Part shown: in pieces, positions 32,363-41,444 of the stretch
How the letters are laid out: each line of letters begins with the position of its first letter
How positions within the stretch are numbered: the first letter of the stretch is position 1
Source: an uncultured bacterium
Lineage (GTDB): Bacteria > Bacillota > Clostridia > Oscillospirales > Acutalibacteraceae
Assembly: GCA_949283655.1 (NCBI GenBank)
Contig: CASDTH010000033.1
Coordinates: 1-55,004, forward strand
Length of the DNA: 55,004 nucleotides
Direction of reading: 5' to 3'
The notes under the pieces: model-generated
The model's input: the letters and a program-made list of their open reading frames with translations, nothing else
What the model was told of the DNA's origin: nothing
Databases searched by the model: none
Made by a program: the position numbers and the translations under genes

Positions 32363-34678
32363 TTGAATGTAAAAAATACTGTATCTTCTTTGGTGGGAAC
32401 GGTCCGGCGGTATTGGAAAACGCCGCCTACGGGCCGGTATATGAGCTATAAGGAGATTTTTTCACTTTCTGTTGGTGGAATCGGCATCAAATTTATTACC
32501 TATTGCGTCGCCAATATGGTGCTGGCGGTGGGTAATACGCTCATTGGCAACACCATCGGCATCGATCCCGGGCCACTGTATGTGATCTATCTGCTCAGCG
32601 TGCTGTCCAGTTTCCCATTGACCGCTCTGCGCGCGAAGATGATTGATAACACGCGCAGCATGAAGGGAAAATACCGCCCCTATATCCTCACCATGGGCAT
32701 CCCCACCGTGCTGCTCGGCATCGGGTTTATCTGGATGCCCTACGAACGGATGAGCCTGATGGTGAAGTGCGTAGTTGTTTTGCTTTTTAACATCGGCTTC
32801 CAGTTCTTTTACAATTTTATGTGCGACTCGTATGACAGCCTGATTAACGTGCTCTCCCCCAACACGCTGGAGCGCTCGGATGTGTGCTCCATCAAGTCTG
32901 TTGTTGAGAATTTATCGCCTTCTATCGCCAGCATTTTTTTGCCGATTGCCGCGCGCCTTATTACGGGCGACAATACGCTGTATGATATGCGGGTCTACCG
33001 CGTGCTGTATCCTCCTATGCTGCTGGTAGGGCTGTTGATCTCCATCCTGATTTATGTCAACACCGAGGAGAAGATCGTCCAGGCCAGAACGCACGTCATT
33101 CAGGTCAAATTCTCCGATGCGTTTCGGGCAATCGCACGGAATAAATATTTCTGGATTATTTCCCTTGCCGGCTGGCTGGGCTTTTTGGAGACCTCATTTA
33201 ACAATATCATTGGCTGGATGTATAACTACCAGCAGGCGTGCTCAGCGGCGCAGTATTCCCTGATCACTGCGATTGCCGGTAACGCCTCCTTCTGGCCGAA
33301 CCTGATTGCGCCGTATTTTATTCGCCGGTTTGGCAAGCGGAGTATCTTGGTTTTTACCAACCTGCTCAATATCGGCTTCATCTTTTTGATGCTGCCTATT
33401 GTGCGCATGACGGGCTCGCCCTATATCATCTGGCTGCTGCTGTTCTGCACGTTTATCAACAGCTTTATCTCCGCGCTGGGGCATTTGCTCAATCCCAGCC
33501 TGAATGCGGATATCCGGGATTATCAGCAGTATGTCACCGGTGAGCGAATTGACGGCATGTTTGCGGCCGTCGGCCTGATCGGCAATGTGATTACGCTGGC
33601 CAGCAGCTTTGTGCTGCCAACCCTGTATGAGCGTGCAGGCCTGAATCAGAGCGTAGCGCTTTCCCTTGGCTATGATGGCTCCAATGTGTATGACGTGCTG
33701 TACAACACAGAGTATTTTGTGCAGGTCAGCAGCGTGCTGGTGCTTGCCTCCGTGGTAGGGGCTATTTTGAATGTGATCCCCTTCTTCTTCTATGATTTGA
33801 CCGAGACCAGGCAGAAAGCGATGGTAACGGTTTTGAAGATCCGGGCCCTGTTTGAGGATTATGGCAACGGCGTTTTGTCGGATGAATCGCTGGTGGAGGC
33901 GATTGATATCATCAATGAGGCCAATGCGTATGTGGATCAAACGCCACAGCCAGTGGATAGAGACGTGCTCCGCCAGGCGAAAAAAACGAAGGAGAAGGCA
34001 ATGGTCAAGGCTGCGCGGGCTGAGCTGAAGCAGCGGCGGCTGGAGAATGAAAAAATTGAAATTGCGCAGTTTGTCATCCGTGAGCTCAACCGGTTTGATA
34101 CGCCGGAGGGCCGGCAGGCGCTGGAGGAGGCACGGGCGATGGCAGCTGCTGGGCCGGATGGTTTCCTGACCCTCTCCAGCATGACGCGGGCCGAGGCGAG
34201 GGCAATGCCAAAACGCACGCAGCAGGAGAAGGAGCGCCGCCGCGAGGCGTTGATTCGCGTTGATAACATTCGGGTGGCGCGCAAAACCATCGCAAAGTAT
34301 TATCCAGAAGGCATCGTACCGTTTGACGGCTCCGTTTTTAAGCAGCTTTTTGAGGCGGAGGATGCAAATGAAGCCGCCTTGAGAAAAACGGCGGCCGCTC
34401 TGAAGGAGGCCAGGGAGCAGAAGAATCCGCAGGAGATCAGCCGCCTGAAGGGCGAGATGAAATCGCTGCAGGGCGAGCGGGCAAGGCTCCGGGCGCAAAT
34501 CAAAAAGGCGACCGATCAAAATTCGATTTATACCCGTGCGGTGAAGCCCTATCTGGATGCTAAAAAGCTTTTGCTGCAAAGTGAGAACTATAAGCGGTAT
34601 GAGGAGATCGCGGCAGGCTACGCGCAATCCAAAGAGCGTGCCAACCGGCGCGCTGAGGCGGAAAGCACGCAACATTGA
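32363..34678 (+). CDS. GPH-type sugar:cation symporter with long C-terminal extension
   Basis: 771-residue transporter. Residues about 30-485 form the 12-helix MFS core of the glycoside-pentoside-hexuronide group (early GNTLIGNTIGIDPGP region, ADIRDYQQYVTGERIDG near 385, a motif typical of the group). About 285 further residues lie on the inside: a helical region rich in Arg, Lys, Glu and Ala (MVKAARAELKQRRLENEK; LKEAREQKNPQEISRLKGEM), probably a coiled coil. Ordinary GPH proteins end near 470. The start is TTG with AAGGAGGAGG just upstream. It shares an operon with the 34780 gene and is divergent from the AraC regulator. Confidence 0.88.
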   Translation: MNVKNTVSSLVGTVRRYWKTPPTGRYMSYKEIFSLSVGGIGIKFITYCVANMVLAVGNTLIGNTIGIDPGPLYVIYLLSVLSSFPLTALRAKMIDNTRSMKGKYRPYILTMGIPTVLLGIGFIWMPYERMSLMVKCVVVLLFNIGFQFFYNFMCDSYDSLINVLSPNTLERSDVCSIKSVVENLSPSIASIFLPIAARLITGDNTLYDMRVYRVLYPPMLLVGLLISILIYVNTEEKIVQARTHVIQVKFSDAFRAIARNKYFWIISLAGWLGFLETSFNNIIGWMYNYQQACSAAQYSLITAIAGNASFWPNLIAPYFIRRFGKRSILVFTNLLNIGFIFLMLPIVRMTGSPYIIWLLLFCTFINSFISALGHLLNPSLNADIRDYQQYVTGERIDGMFAAVGLIGNVITLASSFVLPTLYERAGLNQSVALSLGYDGSNVYDVLYNTEYFVQVSSVLVLASVVGAILNVIPFFFYDLTETRQKAMVTVLKIRALFEDYGNGVLSDESLVEAIDIINEANAYVDQTPQPVDRDVLRQAKKTKEKAMVKAARAELKQRRLENEKIEIAQFVIRELNRFDTPEGRQALEEARAMAAAGPDGFLTLSSMTRAEARAMPKRTQQEKERRREALIRVDNIRVARKTIAKYYPEGIVPFDGSVFKQLFEAEDANEAALRKTAAALKEAREQKNPQEISRLKGEMKSLQGERARLRAQIKKATDQNSIYTRAVKPYLDAKKLLLQSENYKRYEEIAAGYAQSKERANRRAEAESTQH

Positions 34679-34709
34679 ACACTGTTTAGCGCATTACGAG
34701 GCTTTATAA

Positions 34710-34749
34710 AAAGCGCTGCCCTGATTGCATGGCATTGGGGCGGCGCTTT
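34710..34749 (+). other. Stable intercistronic hairpin
   Basis: A 12-bp stem (34710-34721 with 34738-34749) without a following T run, between the transporter and hydrolase genes. It could protect the upstream mRNA or cause partial termination, so that transporter transcripts exceed those of the hydrolase. Confidence 0.6.
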
Positions 34750-34779
34750 GAGCTACGGCTGGCGTAAAGGGGAGGACTT

Positions 34780-36525
34780 ATGAAGCAGCTGTTGTTTGAA
34801 AATCACGTTCAGCTTTATGGCCACACAACGGAGCAGGGGAACCACTATGCGATCCCGCCGGTTGCGCAGCCAAAGGCTTTTTTGGGGGATCGCTTCCTGT
34901 GGGCGATGGATGAGCGCAACGGCGTTGGCCTGCTGTTTCAAACAGGAGGCAGTTACCGGGTGGAACACAGGGAAACCGGAGTGGTTGTTTCGTTTGATGC
35001 GGAATATCGAACGGAGCGGTTTGAAGCATACCCCAGCTGTGATTTCTTGGGCAACCGGTTCCGCATCACAGTGGATGGCTCAAGCGAGCTGGAGCGCGCC
35101 ATGGCAAAGTTTTATTGGAAAAGTATTCTCAACCAGTGCGCCGAGCGCACGTTTATGCGCCGTAAAAAGCGGCTGCGGGAGGGCTACGTCCTCTCCACGC
35201 TGCAAACGGATTTTTATGCGGGCACCTATCCGGCTGTGGATCACGAGTTTCATGTCCGCGGGCGTCTGGCGATGGGAGACCAATTTGATTTGCAGCTCGT
35301 CCGGCGTATGCTGGAGCTGCAGCTGCGCTTGATGCGGACGGATTGGCGGCGGCAATACCGGGCGCCCTGCTCGCTGCAACCGAATGGACGCCGGGAATAC
35401 CGGGTTCACCGCAAAAGCCTGGATGGGCAGACAAGGGCCATCATGTTCCTGCTGACGGGGATTCTGGAGCTGGTAGAGGAGCTGTATAGCTATTACTGCC
35501 TGACCAAAGAGGTAAGCTTTGTGCGTGAGCATCTGGCCACGCTGGAGCGGGGCCTGCGGTTTGTGGAAAAGCACATCGATGGGCAGGGACGCCTGTGGGC
35601 GGATGTGTATTATGAGGATCAGGTGATGAAGGATGGCGCCAATGCACAGGCGCAGGCCTTTGCTGTGAACGCCTTCCGGCTGATGGCGCGGATGGAGCGG
35701 ATTGCCGGGCAGGGGACACAGGCGGAGCGGTATGAGGCGCTGGCGGAAAAGCTGCGGGAGAATTATGTGAGGCCCGTGCCGGACGGCTATTGGGATGCCC
35801 AGACGGGGCATTATGTGGATTGGATCGACCGGCAGGGCCGCGTGCACGATCATATCCATTTACTAAGCAATGCGCTATCTGTAACCTTTGCGCTCAATGA
35901 TCCGGCACGGGATACGGCAGTCAATTCCATGATTGAGCAAAACGATGCGGTCTTTCAGAAGTTTCCCTCCTTTGTCGCGGCTAGGATTGAGGAGTATACG
36001 CCCTCTGAAATCGGCTCCGGGGGCCCGTATGACCTGTGCGCCGCAGGCCGGTACTGGTGCCATGATGCAAAATACCGAAGGAAACGGGGGAACGCCGCCA
36101 TGCTCCGGCAGCAGCTGGAGCGCGTCGCCCATCAGGCTGAAATGGATCATTTTGAGATGGGAGAGCGGTATGACATGAACTATATTTATTACAACACCGG
36201 CGCAGATGGCACGCGCAATTGGCATGGCTCGCCGCGCTATTATGAATACCCCAATGTGTTTTTGGATGTGCTGGTGCATGATTTTCTGGGATTTTTGCCG
36301 GATGAAGAGGCGCAGCTGTGCATTGCCCCGTGCTGCACAGCGCAGGTGGAGGCCACTATGGAGTCATTTGGGGTTTCCTATGCGTTTCACGGTAGCACCT
36401 TTACGCTGCGTAATCTCTCCGGCGCAGCAAAGCGGGTGCGGGTGGATCTCTCCCGACTCGGCTTTCCCCAAGCCCCGGCCCTTTATACACTGCGCCCGGG
36501 GGAGGAGCTGATGCTGGCCGCGTAA
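34780..36525 (+). CDS. Alpha/alpha-barrel glycosidase-like protein
   Basis: 581 residues, no signal peptide. An N-terminal beta-rich region (about 1-150) precedes a helical domain (about 160-500) of the six-hairpin glycosidase kind, with repeated helix pairs. Aromatic/acidic motifs include WADVYYEDQVMKDGANAQAQ, HIHLLSNAL and ETEYTPSEIGSGGP-like IEEYTPSEIGSGGPYDLC. A small beta domain closes the protein. The general acid cannot be assigned with certainty. The ATG follows GGGGAGG. As second gene of the GPH operon it probably degrades the imported oligosaccharide in the cytoplasm. Family membership (GH63/GH78/GH95-like) is not resolved by eye. Confidence 0.7.
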   Translation: MKQLLFENHVQLYGHTTEQGNHYAIPPVAQPKAFLGDRFLWAMDERNGVGLLFQTGGSYRVEHRETGVVVSFDAEYRTERFEAYPSCDFLGNRFRITVDGSSELERAMAKFYWKSILNQCAERTFMRRKKRLREGYVLSTLQTDFYAGTYPAVDHEFHVRGRLAMGDQFDLQLVRRMLELQLRLMRTDWRRQYRAPCSLQPNGRREYRVHRKSLDGQTRAIMFLLTGILELVEELYSYYCLTKEVSFVREHLATLERGLRFVEKHIDGQGRLWADVYYEDQVMKDGANAQAQAFAVNAFRLMARMERIAGQGTQAERYEALAEKLRENYVRPVPDGYWDAQTGHYVDWIDRQGRVHDHIHLLSNALSVTFALNDPARDTAVNSMIEQNDAVFQKFPSFVAARIEEYTPSEIGSGGPYDLCAAGRYWCHDAKYRRKRGNAAMLRQQLERVAHQAEMDHFEMGERYDMNYIYYNTGADGTRNWHGSPRYYEYPNVFLDVLVHDFLGFLPDEEAQLCIAPCCTAQVEATMESFGVSYAFHGSTFTLRNLSGAAKRVRVDLSRLGFPQAPALYTLRPGEELMLAA

Positions 36526-36577
36526 AACGGTTCCTTTTGTTTTCTTTTCCGACGGGGGAAAAGGATGGGCCTCCGCA

Positions 36578-36710
36578 GCCTGAGCGGGAAAGAAAATCAT
36601 AGCGGTTGATAGAATTTTTTGGAACGGTCAAGACCGTTCCCTACAGGGCGGAGCGGCCGGGCGGTTTTCTTTGATATTTGAATGAGTGCGTGGTTGCATT
36701 GTACACGCGT
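36578..36710 (-). repeat. Dispersed intergenic repeat, copy b
   Basis: Collinear blocks are shared with 12027-12165 (CCTGAGCGGGAAA, GGTTTTCTTTGAT, GTTGC-TTGTACA). Copy b also carries an inserted palindromic element at 36599-36645, absent from copy a. The stretch 36526-37128 holds no gene. Confidence 0.65.
36599..36645 (+). repeat. Palindromic repeat element 1
   Basis: ATAGCGGTTGAT leads into the hairpin GGAACGGTC-AA-GACCGTTCC followed by CTACA. It is repeated almost exactly at 36810-36856; only the linker between differs. Confidence 0.9.
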
Positions 36711-36735
36711 TAATTTTTTAAAGAATTAAAAAATG
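36709..36735. repeat. AT-rich dyad at the centre of an inverted pair
   Basis: TTAATTTTTT and AATTAAAAAA form a dyad. Copy b runs leftwards from it and copy c rightwards. Confidence 0.55.
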
Positions 36736-36860
36736 AGGTCGCGCACAGCGAAACCAGACACTCATTAAAAGTTACAATAAAACCTCATGACCGCACCACA
36801 AATGAAAGCATAGCGGTTGATCGAAACGCTCGGAACGGTCAAGACCGTTCCCTACAAAGT
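36735..36860 (+). repeat. Dispersed intergenic repeat, copy c (inverted)
   Basis: Read rightwards, GCGCACAGCG, ACTCATTAAAA, CAATAAAACC and GCACCACAAATGAAA align with the reverse strand of copies a and b. Palindromic element 2 ends it. Confidence 0.55.
36810..36856 (+). repeat. Palindromic repeat element 2
   Basis: Near-identical to 36599-36645. The hairpin GGAACGGTC-AA-GACCGTTCC and the flanks ATAGCGGTTGAT and CTACA are conserved. Confidence 0.9.
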
Positions 36861-36880
36861 TAGACGGTAGATTGTAGAAA

Positions 36881-36980
36881 TTAGATGTTGGAGGAGAAAG
36901 CCAAAAAGTGCTTGCCTCAGAGGGGAAGAGGCCTTCATAAAATCAAGTTCAATATCCAATTTCCACAGTCCAACATCTAA
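36881..36980. repeat. 12-bp inverted repeat flanking 76 bp
   Basis: TTAGATGTTGGA (36881-36892) and TCCAACATCTAA (36969-36980) are exact complements around a 76-bp non-coding segment. The outer flanks also match partly (GAAATTAG and GAAGTTAG). It could be a tiny non-autonomous element; no target duplication was identified. Confidence 0.6.
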
Positions 36981-36984
36981 CTTC

Positions 36985-37010
36985 GTAGGGTCGAGTCTTG
37001 ACTCGACCGT
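36985..37010 (+). repeat. Palindromic repeat element 3 (stem variant)
   Basis: GTAGGGTCGAG-TCTTGA-CTCGACC has the same frame as the reverse strand of elements 1 and 2 (GTAGGGAACGG-TCTTGA-CCGTTCC). The stem bases differ on both sides so that pairing is kept. Confidence 0.85.
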
Positions 37011-37041
37011 CTAGCGGAGCCTGCATCAATCACGGAGCGCT

Positions 37042-37084
37042 TAAAACGCAAAGCCGCTGCAACCCTTCTGGGCCGCAGCGGCTT
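37042..37084 (-). terminator. Terminator of the FtsX-type ABC operon
   Basis: On the minus strand AAGCCGCTGC pairs with GCAGCGGCTT, followed by TGCGTTTT. It lies 45 nt after the permease stop. Confidence 0.8.
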
Positions 37085-37128
37085 CGCACTTCACAGTTGT
37101 TGCGGCATCCGCTTGAGGCGGAAGGCCG

Positions 37129-40100
37129 TTATTCGACGGATTTCAACGATTCGACCATGCTGATCTTCTTCAGGCGGAAGTGCATGATCCAGTTGACGAT
37201 TACCGCAAAGAGCACGGTCATTGCGGCGCCAAGCACATAGCTCAGCCAGCTGATCGTCCGGCCAAACATGACCACGTCCACCTCCGCAACGCTGACCACA
37301 AAGCGGTGCAGGAAGATGCCGATCACCAGGCCGAGCGCAATGCCAATCACCGTTAAGAACACATTCTCACGGTAAATGTAGGCGTCCACCTCTTTGTCGT
37401 AGAAGCCAAGCACCTTGATTGTGGCAAGCTCGCGCACCCGCTCATTGATATTGATATTCGACAGGTTATACAGCACAACGAACGCCAACGCTGCGGCGGC
37501 AACGATGAATACGGCAACCACCAGCGACAATGCGTTGATTACGTTGTTAAAGGTGTCGATCGTCTGCGTGGTGTAAACCACGGCGTTGATCTCCGGCCAC
37601 TTCATCAGCTCCGTGGCGAGCCGGCCCTTCTGCGTGCCTTCCTCGCCGTCCTCTGCGGGCTTCTCCGCTTTTAATTCGTCTGAGAGCTGCGCCATCACAT
37701 AGTTAAACTGTGCCTCTTCCCCAAAGGCCTGCTCATAGAGCGCGGGGGAAATATAGATGTAATGGAAGGTATAATTCTCAGTAATGCCGGCCACCTTCAG
37801 CTTGACCTCGGAATCATCCGATTTTGTAACGATAATTTCATCGCCCACATCCGTATTGGTCTGGGAGGCGAGCTTCTCCGTGATGAGCACGCCATCCTCC
37901 GGCAGGGAGAGCTGCTCCCCACTCTGGCGGTTTTGCAGCCTGACGAATTGTGCAAGCTGTGCGCTGCTCTGCGGCACCAGCACGTTTACCTCAAGCTCCT
38001 CGTCCGAACGGTCGGAGTGCGCATGCAGAACCTTCATGTAGGTGAGCATCGCATTTTCAATCCCGGAGGTATCCTTCAGCTCTGTAATGATCGGGCTTTC
38101 TGCGGATGCGTCGGTCACAGGGTCCTTCAGCACCAGCTGAGCGTCATACATGGCGATACCGCCATCATTGAACTGCTTGTTGATAATCGCGCTGATGGAA
38201 TCATTGAGGCCGAAGCCCGTCAGCAGCAGGGCAGTGCAGCCTGCCACGCCGAGTGCCGTCATCAGGAAGCGGCGCTTATTGCGGAAGATATTGCGCACCG
38301 TCACCTTGGAGGTGAAGTTGAGATGCTTCCAGATAAACGGGATTTTCTCCAAAAACACGCGCTTGCCTGCCTTGGGGGCGCGCGGGCGCATCAGCTGCGC
38401 CGGACAGGTGGCCAGCTCTTTATAGCAGGCCAGGAATGTGGCGCCCACGGTGGAGAGCACTGCGATCACCGTGCCGATGAGCGCATAGCTCCAGATGAAT
38501 TGAATGTGTACCGTTGGCAAGGTGTACATGATGCCATAGGCCGCCGAAATCGCCAACGGCAGCACAACAAAGCCAACTGCCAGGCCGATCACGGAGCCGA
38601 TCAGGCTCGCAAGGATCGCGTAAATCAGATATTTGGAGACGATTGCCTTATTATCATAGCCGAGCGCCTTGAGGGTGCCGAGCTGGGTGCGCTCCTCCTC
38701 GACCATGCGCGTCATCGTCGTCAGGCAGATGAGCGCGGCAATGAGGAAGAAAAAGATCGGGAACACCTGGGCAAATGCCTGCGTTCGATCCGCCGTCTGC
38801 CCATAGCCGGTGAATCCAGGGATATCGTTACGGTCAGAGACGACCCACGTGGCGTCATCCAAGTCGGCCAGCTTCTGCTCGCCGGCACTCAGGCGCAGCT
38901 TCGCGCGGGAGAGCTCTGTCTCCGCGTCGGCCTTGGCCTTTTCAAAATCTTCCTCGCCCGTTTCGGCGGCCTGCTTGGCTTCCTCGAGCTTCTGCTTGGC
39001 CTGCTGGAGCTCCATGAGCGCCTGGCTCTGCTGGCTGGAGAGCATCAGCTGGCCTACATCCAGCGAGAAGCCGGCCTGCTGCAGCTCACTCTGGGCGGAT
39101 TGCAGCTGGCGGTCAACCTCCTCCAGCTGCGCCTCCTTGGCGGTGATTTCCGCCTTGGCGGCGTCGAGCTCTGCCTTGGCGGCCTTCAGCTTTGCGTTGT
39201 TTGCATCATATTCCGCTTCACCGGCGGCAAGCTCCTTCTTGCCGGCCTCCAAGTCTGCCTTGGCTTTTACAAGATCATCCTTATAATTTCCAAGGTTCTG
39301 GGCGATCAGTTCCGCAGCCTCCTGCGTCATGCCGCCAGCAGTGATATTTGTCAGGTTTTTAATCTGCTCTACAATCGTGCTGTCTTCTCCGAAAATTTCA
39401 ATGGCGCGATCCAAGAGCTCCTGATAGGTGGAGTCGTTGCCGGAAGCAATATCTCCTGCGATGGTTTCGGCGGTATTGATGGTTTGCTCGAGGAATTTAA
39501 CCTGCGTTTCACCAGAGGAGATGCGGGATTTTGCATCGCTGATTTTTTTCTCCGCTTCCTCCAGCATCGCCGCATTTTCATCATAGGTTTTCTGCGCGGT
39601 GTTCAGCTCGTTGCGCGCGGCGTTGAGCTGTGCGGCGGCGATATTGCGCTGGTTTACACGCTGGTAATACTCGTTGAGCCCCGCGCTGTGCTCCGCCTTG
39701 CCGGCGGCAAATTCCCGCTGCACCTCGCTGAGGGTGTTGTTAAACTCCTCCTCTTTCTGGGCGATCTGTTCTTCGCCATTTTTGGCAAATTCCAGCGCTT
39801 CATCGAGCGCTTTGCGGGCATCCTCAATTTTTTGCTGGGTATCCACCTCGGCCTGCGCATAGTCGATGCGCGCCTGTGCGAGGGTGGAGGTCATTTCAGG
39901 GCGCAATGCCTCGGCGCGCACGGGCGCACGCTGCGCTGCCAACTCCTCCAGCTCCGCAATGACAGGGGCCATCAGGTCGTCATACTCCTCGCCGTAGGCG
40001 TCGAACCCGCTGGCAGTGGTGCCATCCACCTTGATGTAGAGATCCGTATAATAATCCGTTTTGAACGCCGTGTCAGGCACCAGGATGTAGGCGCCGACCT

Positions 40101-40749
40101 TGCCGCTGCCGACAAGGCTGTTGCCGCGCTCAAAGGAGATGTAATAGGGGGATTCCACAATACCCACGATTTTAAATTCCGTGGTTTCCATGGAGTCGCT
40201 TAAATCCTCACGGTCGCTTTCAATCGTGATGGTGCTGCCAATTTGGAATTCGTCCGGGGTGGAGAGCTCACTGCGATCCACCAGGCATTCGTTTGCATTC
40301 TTGGGCCACTCGCCCTCGATGAGCGTGGGCCGGTTCATATAAGCCGCGTCATTGGTGCCGTCTGCCCATGCCTTAAGCATCTCCATATTGATGGAATGCG
40401 CGCGGACGCTGAATTCAGAGCCGTCCATATCGATCAGGCGTTTCCCATCCACCAGCACCAGCCCGTCCACAAAATAGGCGGGCATCACGGCCTGCACGCC
40501 GTCAATTTCACGGATGGCTTCCACATCCGCTTCTTCAAAGCCGACGGTGGAGAGCACGCGCAGATCCATCAGGTTGTTAGTGATGAAATATTGATTGGCC
40601 GTTTCCTTCATGTCAGGCGCGGTGGCCTTAATGCCTGCAAAAAAGCCGATGCCAAGCGCAACGATCAGGATGATGGAAATAAATCGTGCCTTCGTTCGCC
40701 AGATTGAACGGCACGTATCTTTGAATAAGGCTTTGCTCATTGTTACCAT
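37129..40749 (-). CDS. FtsX/MacB-type ABC permease with large coiled-coil outer domain
   Basis: 1206-residue permease. One helix near 20-42 leads to an outer domain of about 640 residues. Its first part is MacB-like. Its second part (about 290-640) is a long Ala/Glu/Lys/Gln coiled coil with hairpin-like halves (ARIDYAQAEVDTQQKIEDARK; DLVKAKADLEAGKKELAAGE). Helices near 680-830 form the first FtsX domain, then a second outer region, and the last FtsX domain lies near 1085-1190. Such proteins drive mechanotransmission or lipid/peptide export rather than uptake. The ATG overlaps the ATPase stop by 7 nt, showing translational coupling. An unrelated long open frame on the other strand is an artefact of base composition. 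Confidence 0.9.
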   Translation of the reverse strand: MVTMSKALFKDTCRSIWRTKARFISIILIVALGIGFFAGIKATAPDMKETANQYFITNNLMDLRVLSTVGFEEADVEAIREIDGVQAVMPAYFVDGLVLVDGKRLIDMDGSEFSVRAHSINMEMLKAWADGTNDAAYMNRPTLIEGEWPKNANECLVDRSELSTPDEFQIGSTITIESDREDLSDSMETTEFKIVGIVESPYYISFERGNSLVGSGKVGAYILVPDTAFKTDYYTDLYIKVDGTTASGFDAYGEEYDDLMAPVIAELEELAAQRAPVRAEALRPEMTSTLAQARIDYAQAEVDTQQKIEDARKALDEALEFAKNGEEQIAQKEEEFNNTLSEVQREFAAGKAEHSAGLNEYYQRVNQRNIAAAQLNAARNELNTAQKTYDENAAMLEEAEKKISDAKSRISSGETQVKFLEQTINTAETIAGDIASGNDSTYQELLDRAIEIFGEDSTIVEQIKNLTNITAGGMTQEAAELIAQNLGNYKDDLVKAKADLEAGKKELAAGEAEYDANNAKLKAAKAELDAAKAEITAKEAQLEEVDRQLQSAQSELQQAGFSLDVGQLMLSSQQSQALMELQQAKQKLEEAKQAAETGEEDFEKAKADAETELSRAKLRLSAGEQKLADLDDATWVVSDRNDIPGFTGYGQTADRTQAFAQVFPIFFFLIAALICLTTMTRMVEEERTQLGTLKALGYDNKAIVSKYLIYAILASLIGSVIGLAVGFVVLPLAISAAYGIMYTLPTVHIQFIWSYALIGTVIAVLSTVGATFLACYKELATCPAQLMRPRAPKAGKRVFLEKIPFIWKHLNFTSKVTVRNIFRNKRRFLMTALGVAGCTALLLTGFGLNDSISAIINKQFNDGGIAMYDAQLVLKDPVTDASAESPIITELKDTSGIENAMLTYMKVLHAHSDRSDEELEVNVLVPQSSAQLAQFVRLQNRQSGEQLSLPEDGVLITEKLASQTNTDVGDEIIVTKSDDSEVKLKVAGITENYTFHYIYISPALYEQAFGEEAQFNYVMAQLSDELKAEKPAEDGEEGTQKGRLATELMKWPEINAVVYTTQTIDTFNNVINALSLVVAVFIVAAAALAFVVLYNLSNININERVRELATIKVLGFYDKEVDAYIYRENVFLTVIGIALGLVIGIFLHRFVVSVAEVDVVMFGRTISWLSYVLGAAMTVLFAVIVNWIMHFRLKKISMVESLKSVE

Positions 40750-41444
40750 TCAATCCTTTCCACAGGCGTTGGGTTGTCGTTGACCATAATTTTGTGCACG
40801 CGGCCGCTGCGCAGGGCGATCACCCGGTTCGCCATAGGCGTGATCGCCTGGTTATGGGTGATGACGATAACCGTCATGCCCGTTTCACGGCTGGTATCCT
40901 GCAAAAGCTTTAGAATCTGCTTACCCGTGTTGTAATCCAGCGCGCCGGTGGGCTCGTCGCAGAGCAGGAGCTTTGGGTTTTTGGCCAGTGCGCGCGCAAT
41001 CGCCACACGCTGCTGCTCGCCGCCGGAGAGCTGCGCAGGGAAGTTATGGATACGGTCCGCCAGGCCGACGCGCTCAAGAACTTTTTCAGCGTGCAGGGAT
41101 TTTTTGCTGATCTGTGTAGCTAGCTCCACATTCTCCAACGCGGTCAGATTTTGCACCAGGTTATAGAACTGGAAGACAAAGCCCACGTCGTAACGGCGGT
41201 ATTCAATCAGGCGCTTGCGGTCGTAGTCGTTGATCAGCTCGCCGGCCACGCGGATTTTGCCGTCGTCACAGTCGTCCATACCGCCGAGAATATTCAGCAG
41301 CGTCGTCTTACCTGCGCCGGAAGGGCCGACGACCACGACAAACTCCCCCTGCTCGACGCTGAACGTAATCCCGTCTGCGGCATTGATGGTGACCTCGCCC
41401 ATCTTATACCTTTTGTAGACAGAATCGAACTCGATAAAGCTCAT
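40743..41444 (-). CDS. MacB/LolD-type ABC ATPase
   Basis: 233-residue ATPase of the MacB/LolD/FtsE branch. Walker [10 protein letters not shown] lies near 41-49, the Q-loop FVFQFYNL follows, then the signature [15 protein letters not shown] near 139, Walker [13 protein letters not shown] near 160, and the switch His in VITHN. The TGALD form after Walker B is typical of this branch. It is the first gene of the operon and pairs with the overlapping 1206-residue permease. The ATG lies about 110 nt from a strong promoter. Confidence 0.95.
   Translation of the reverse strand: MSFIEFDSVYKRYKMGEVTINAADGITFSVEQGEFVVVVGPSGAGKTTLLNILGGMDDCDDGKIRVAGELINDYDRKRLIEYRRYDVGFVFQFYNLVQNLTALENVELATQISKKSLHAEKVLERVGLADRIHNFPAQLSGGEQQRVAIARALAKNPKLLLCDEPTGALDYNTGKQILKLLQDTSRETGMTVIVITHNQAITPMANRVIALRSGRVHKIMVNDNPTPVERIEW

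Noticed and set aside
33242..34675. 477-codon open frame opposite the GPH transporter
   Set aside because: It mirrors the transporter frame and is made of low-complexity His/Arg/Leu; no start site or family features.
36700..36760. CRISPR-like spacing in the 36.6-37.0 kb repeats
   Set aside because: The repeats are too few, irregularly spaced and palindromic, and there are no cas genes.
37762..40203. 813-codon open frame opposite the FtsX-type permease
   Set aside because: It is the antisense of the repeated Ala/Glu/Lys coiled-coil codons, which rarely give stops in reverse. The permease is supported by motifs and translational coupling.
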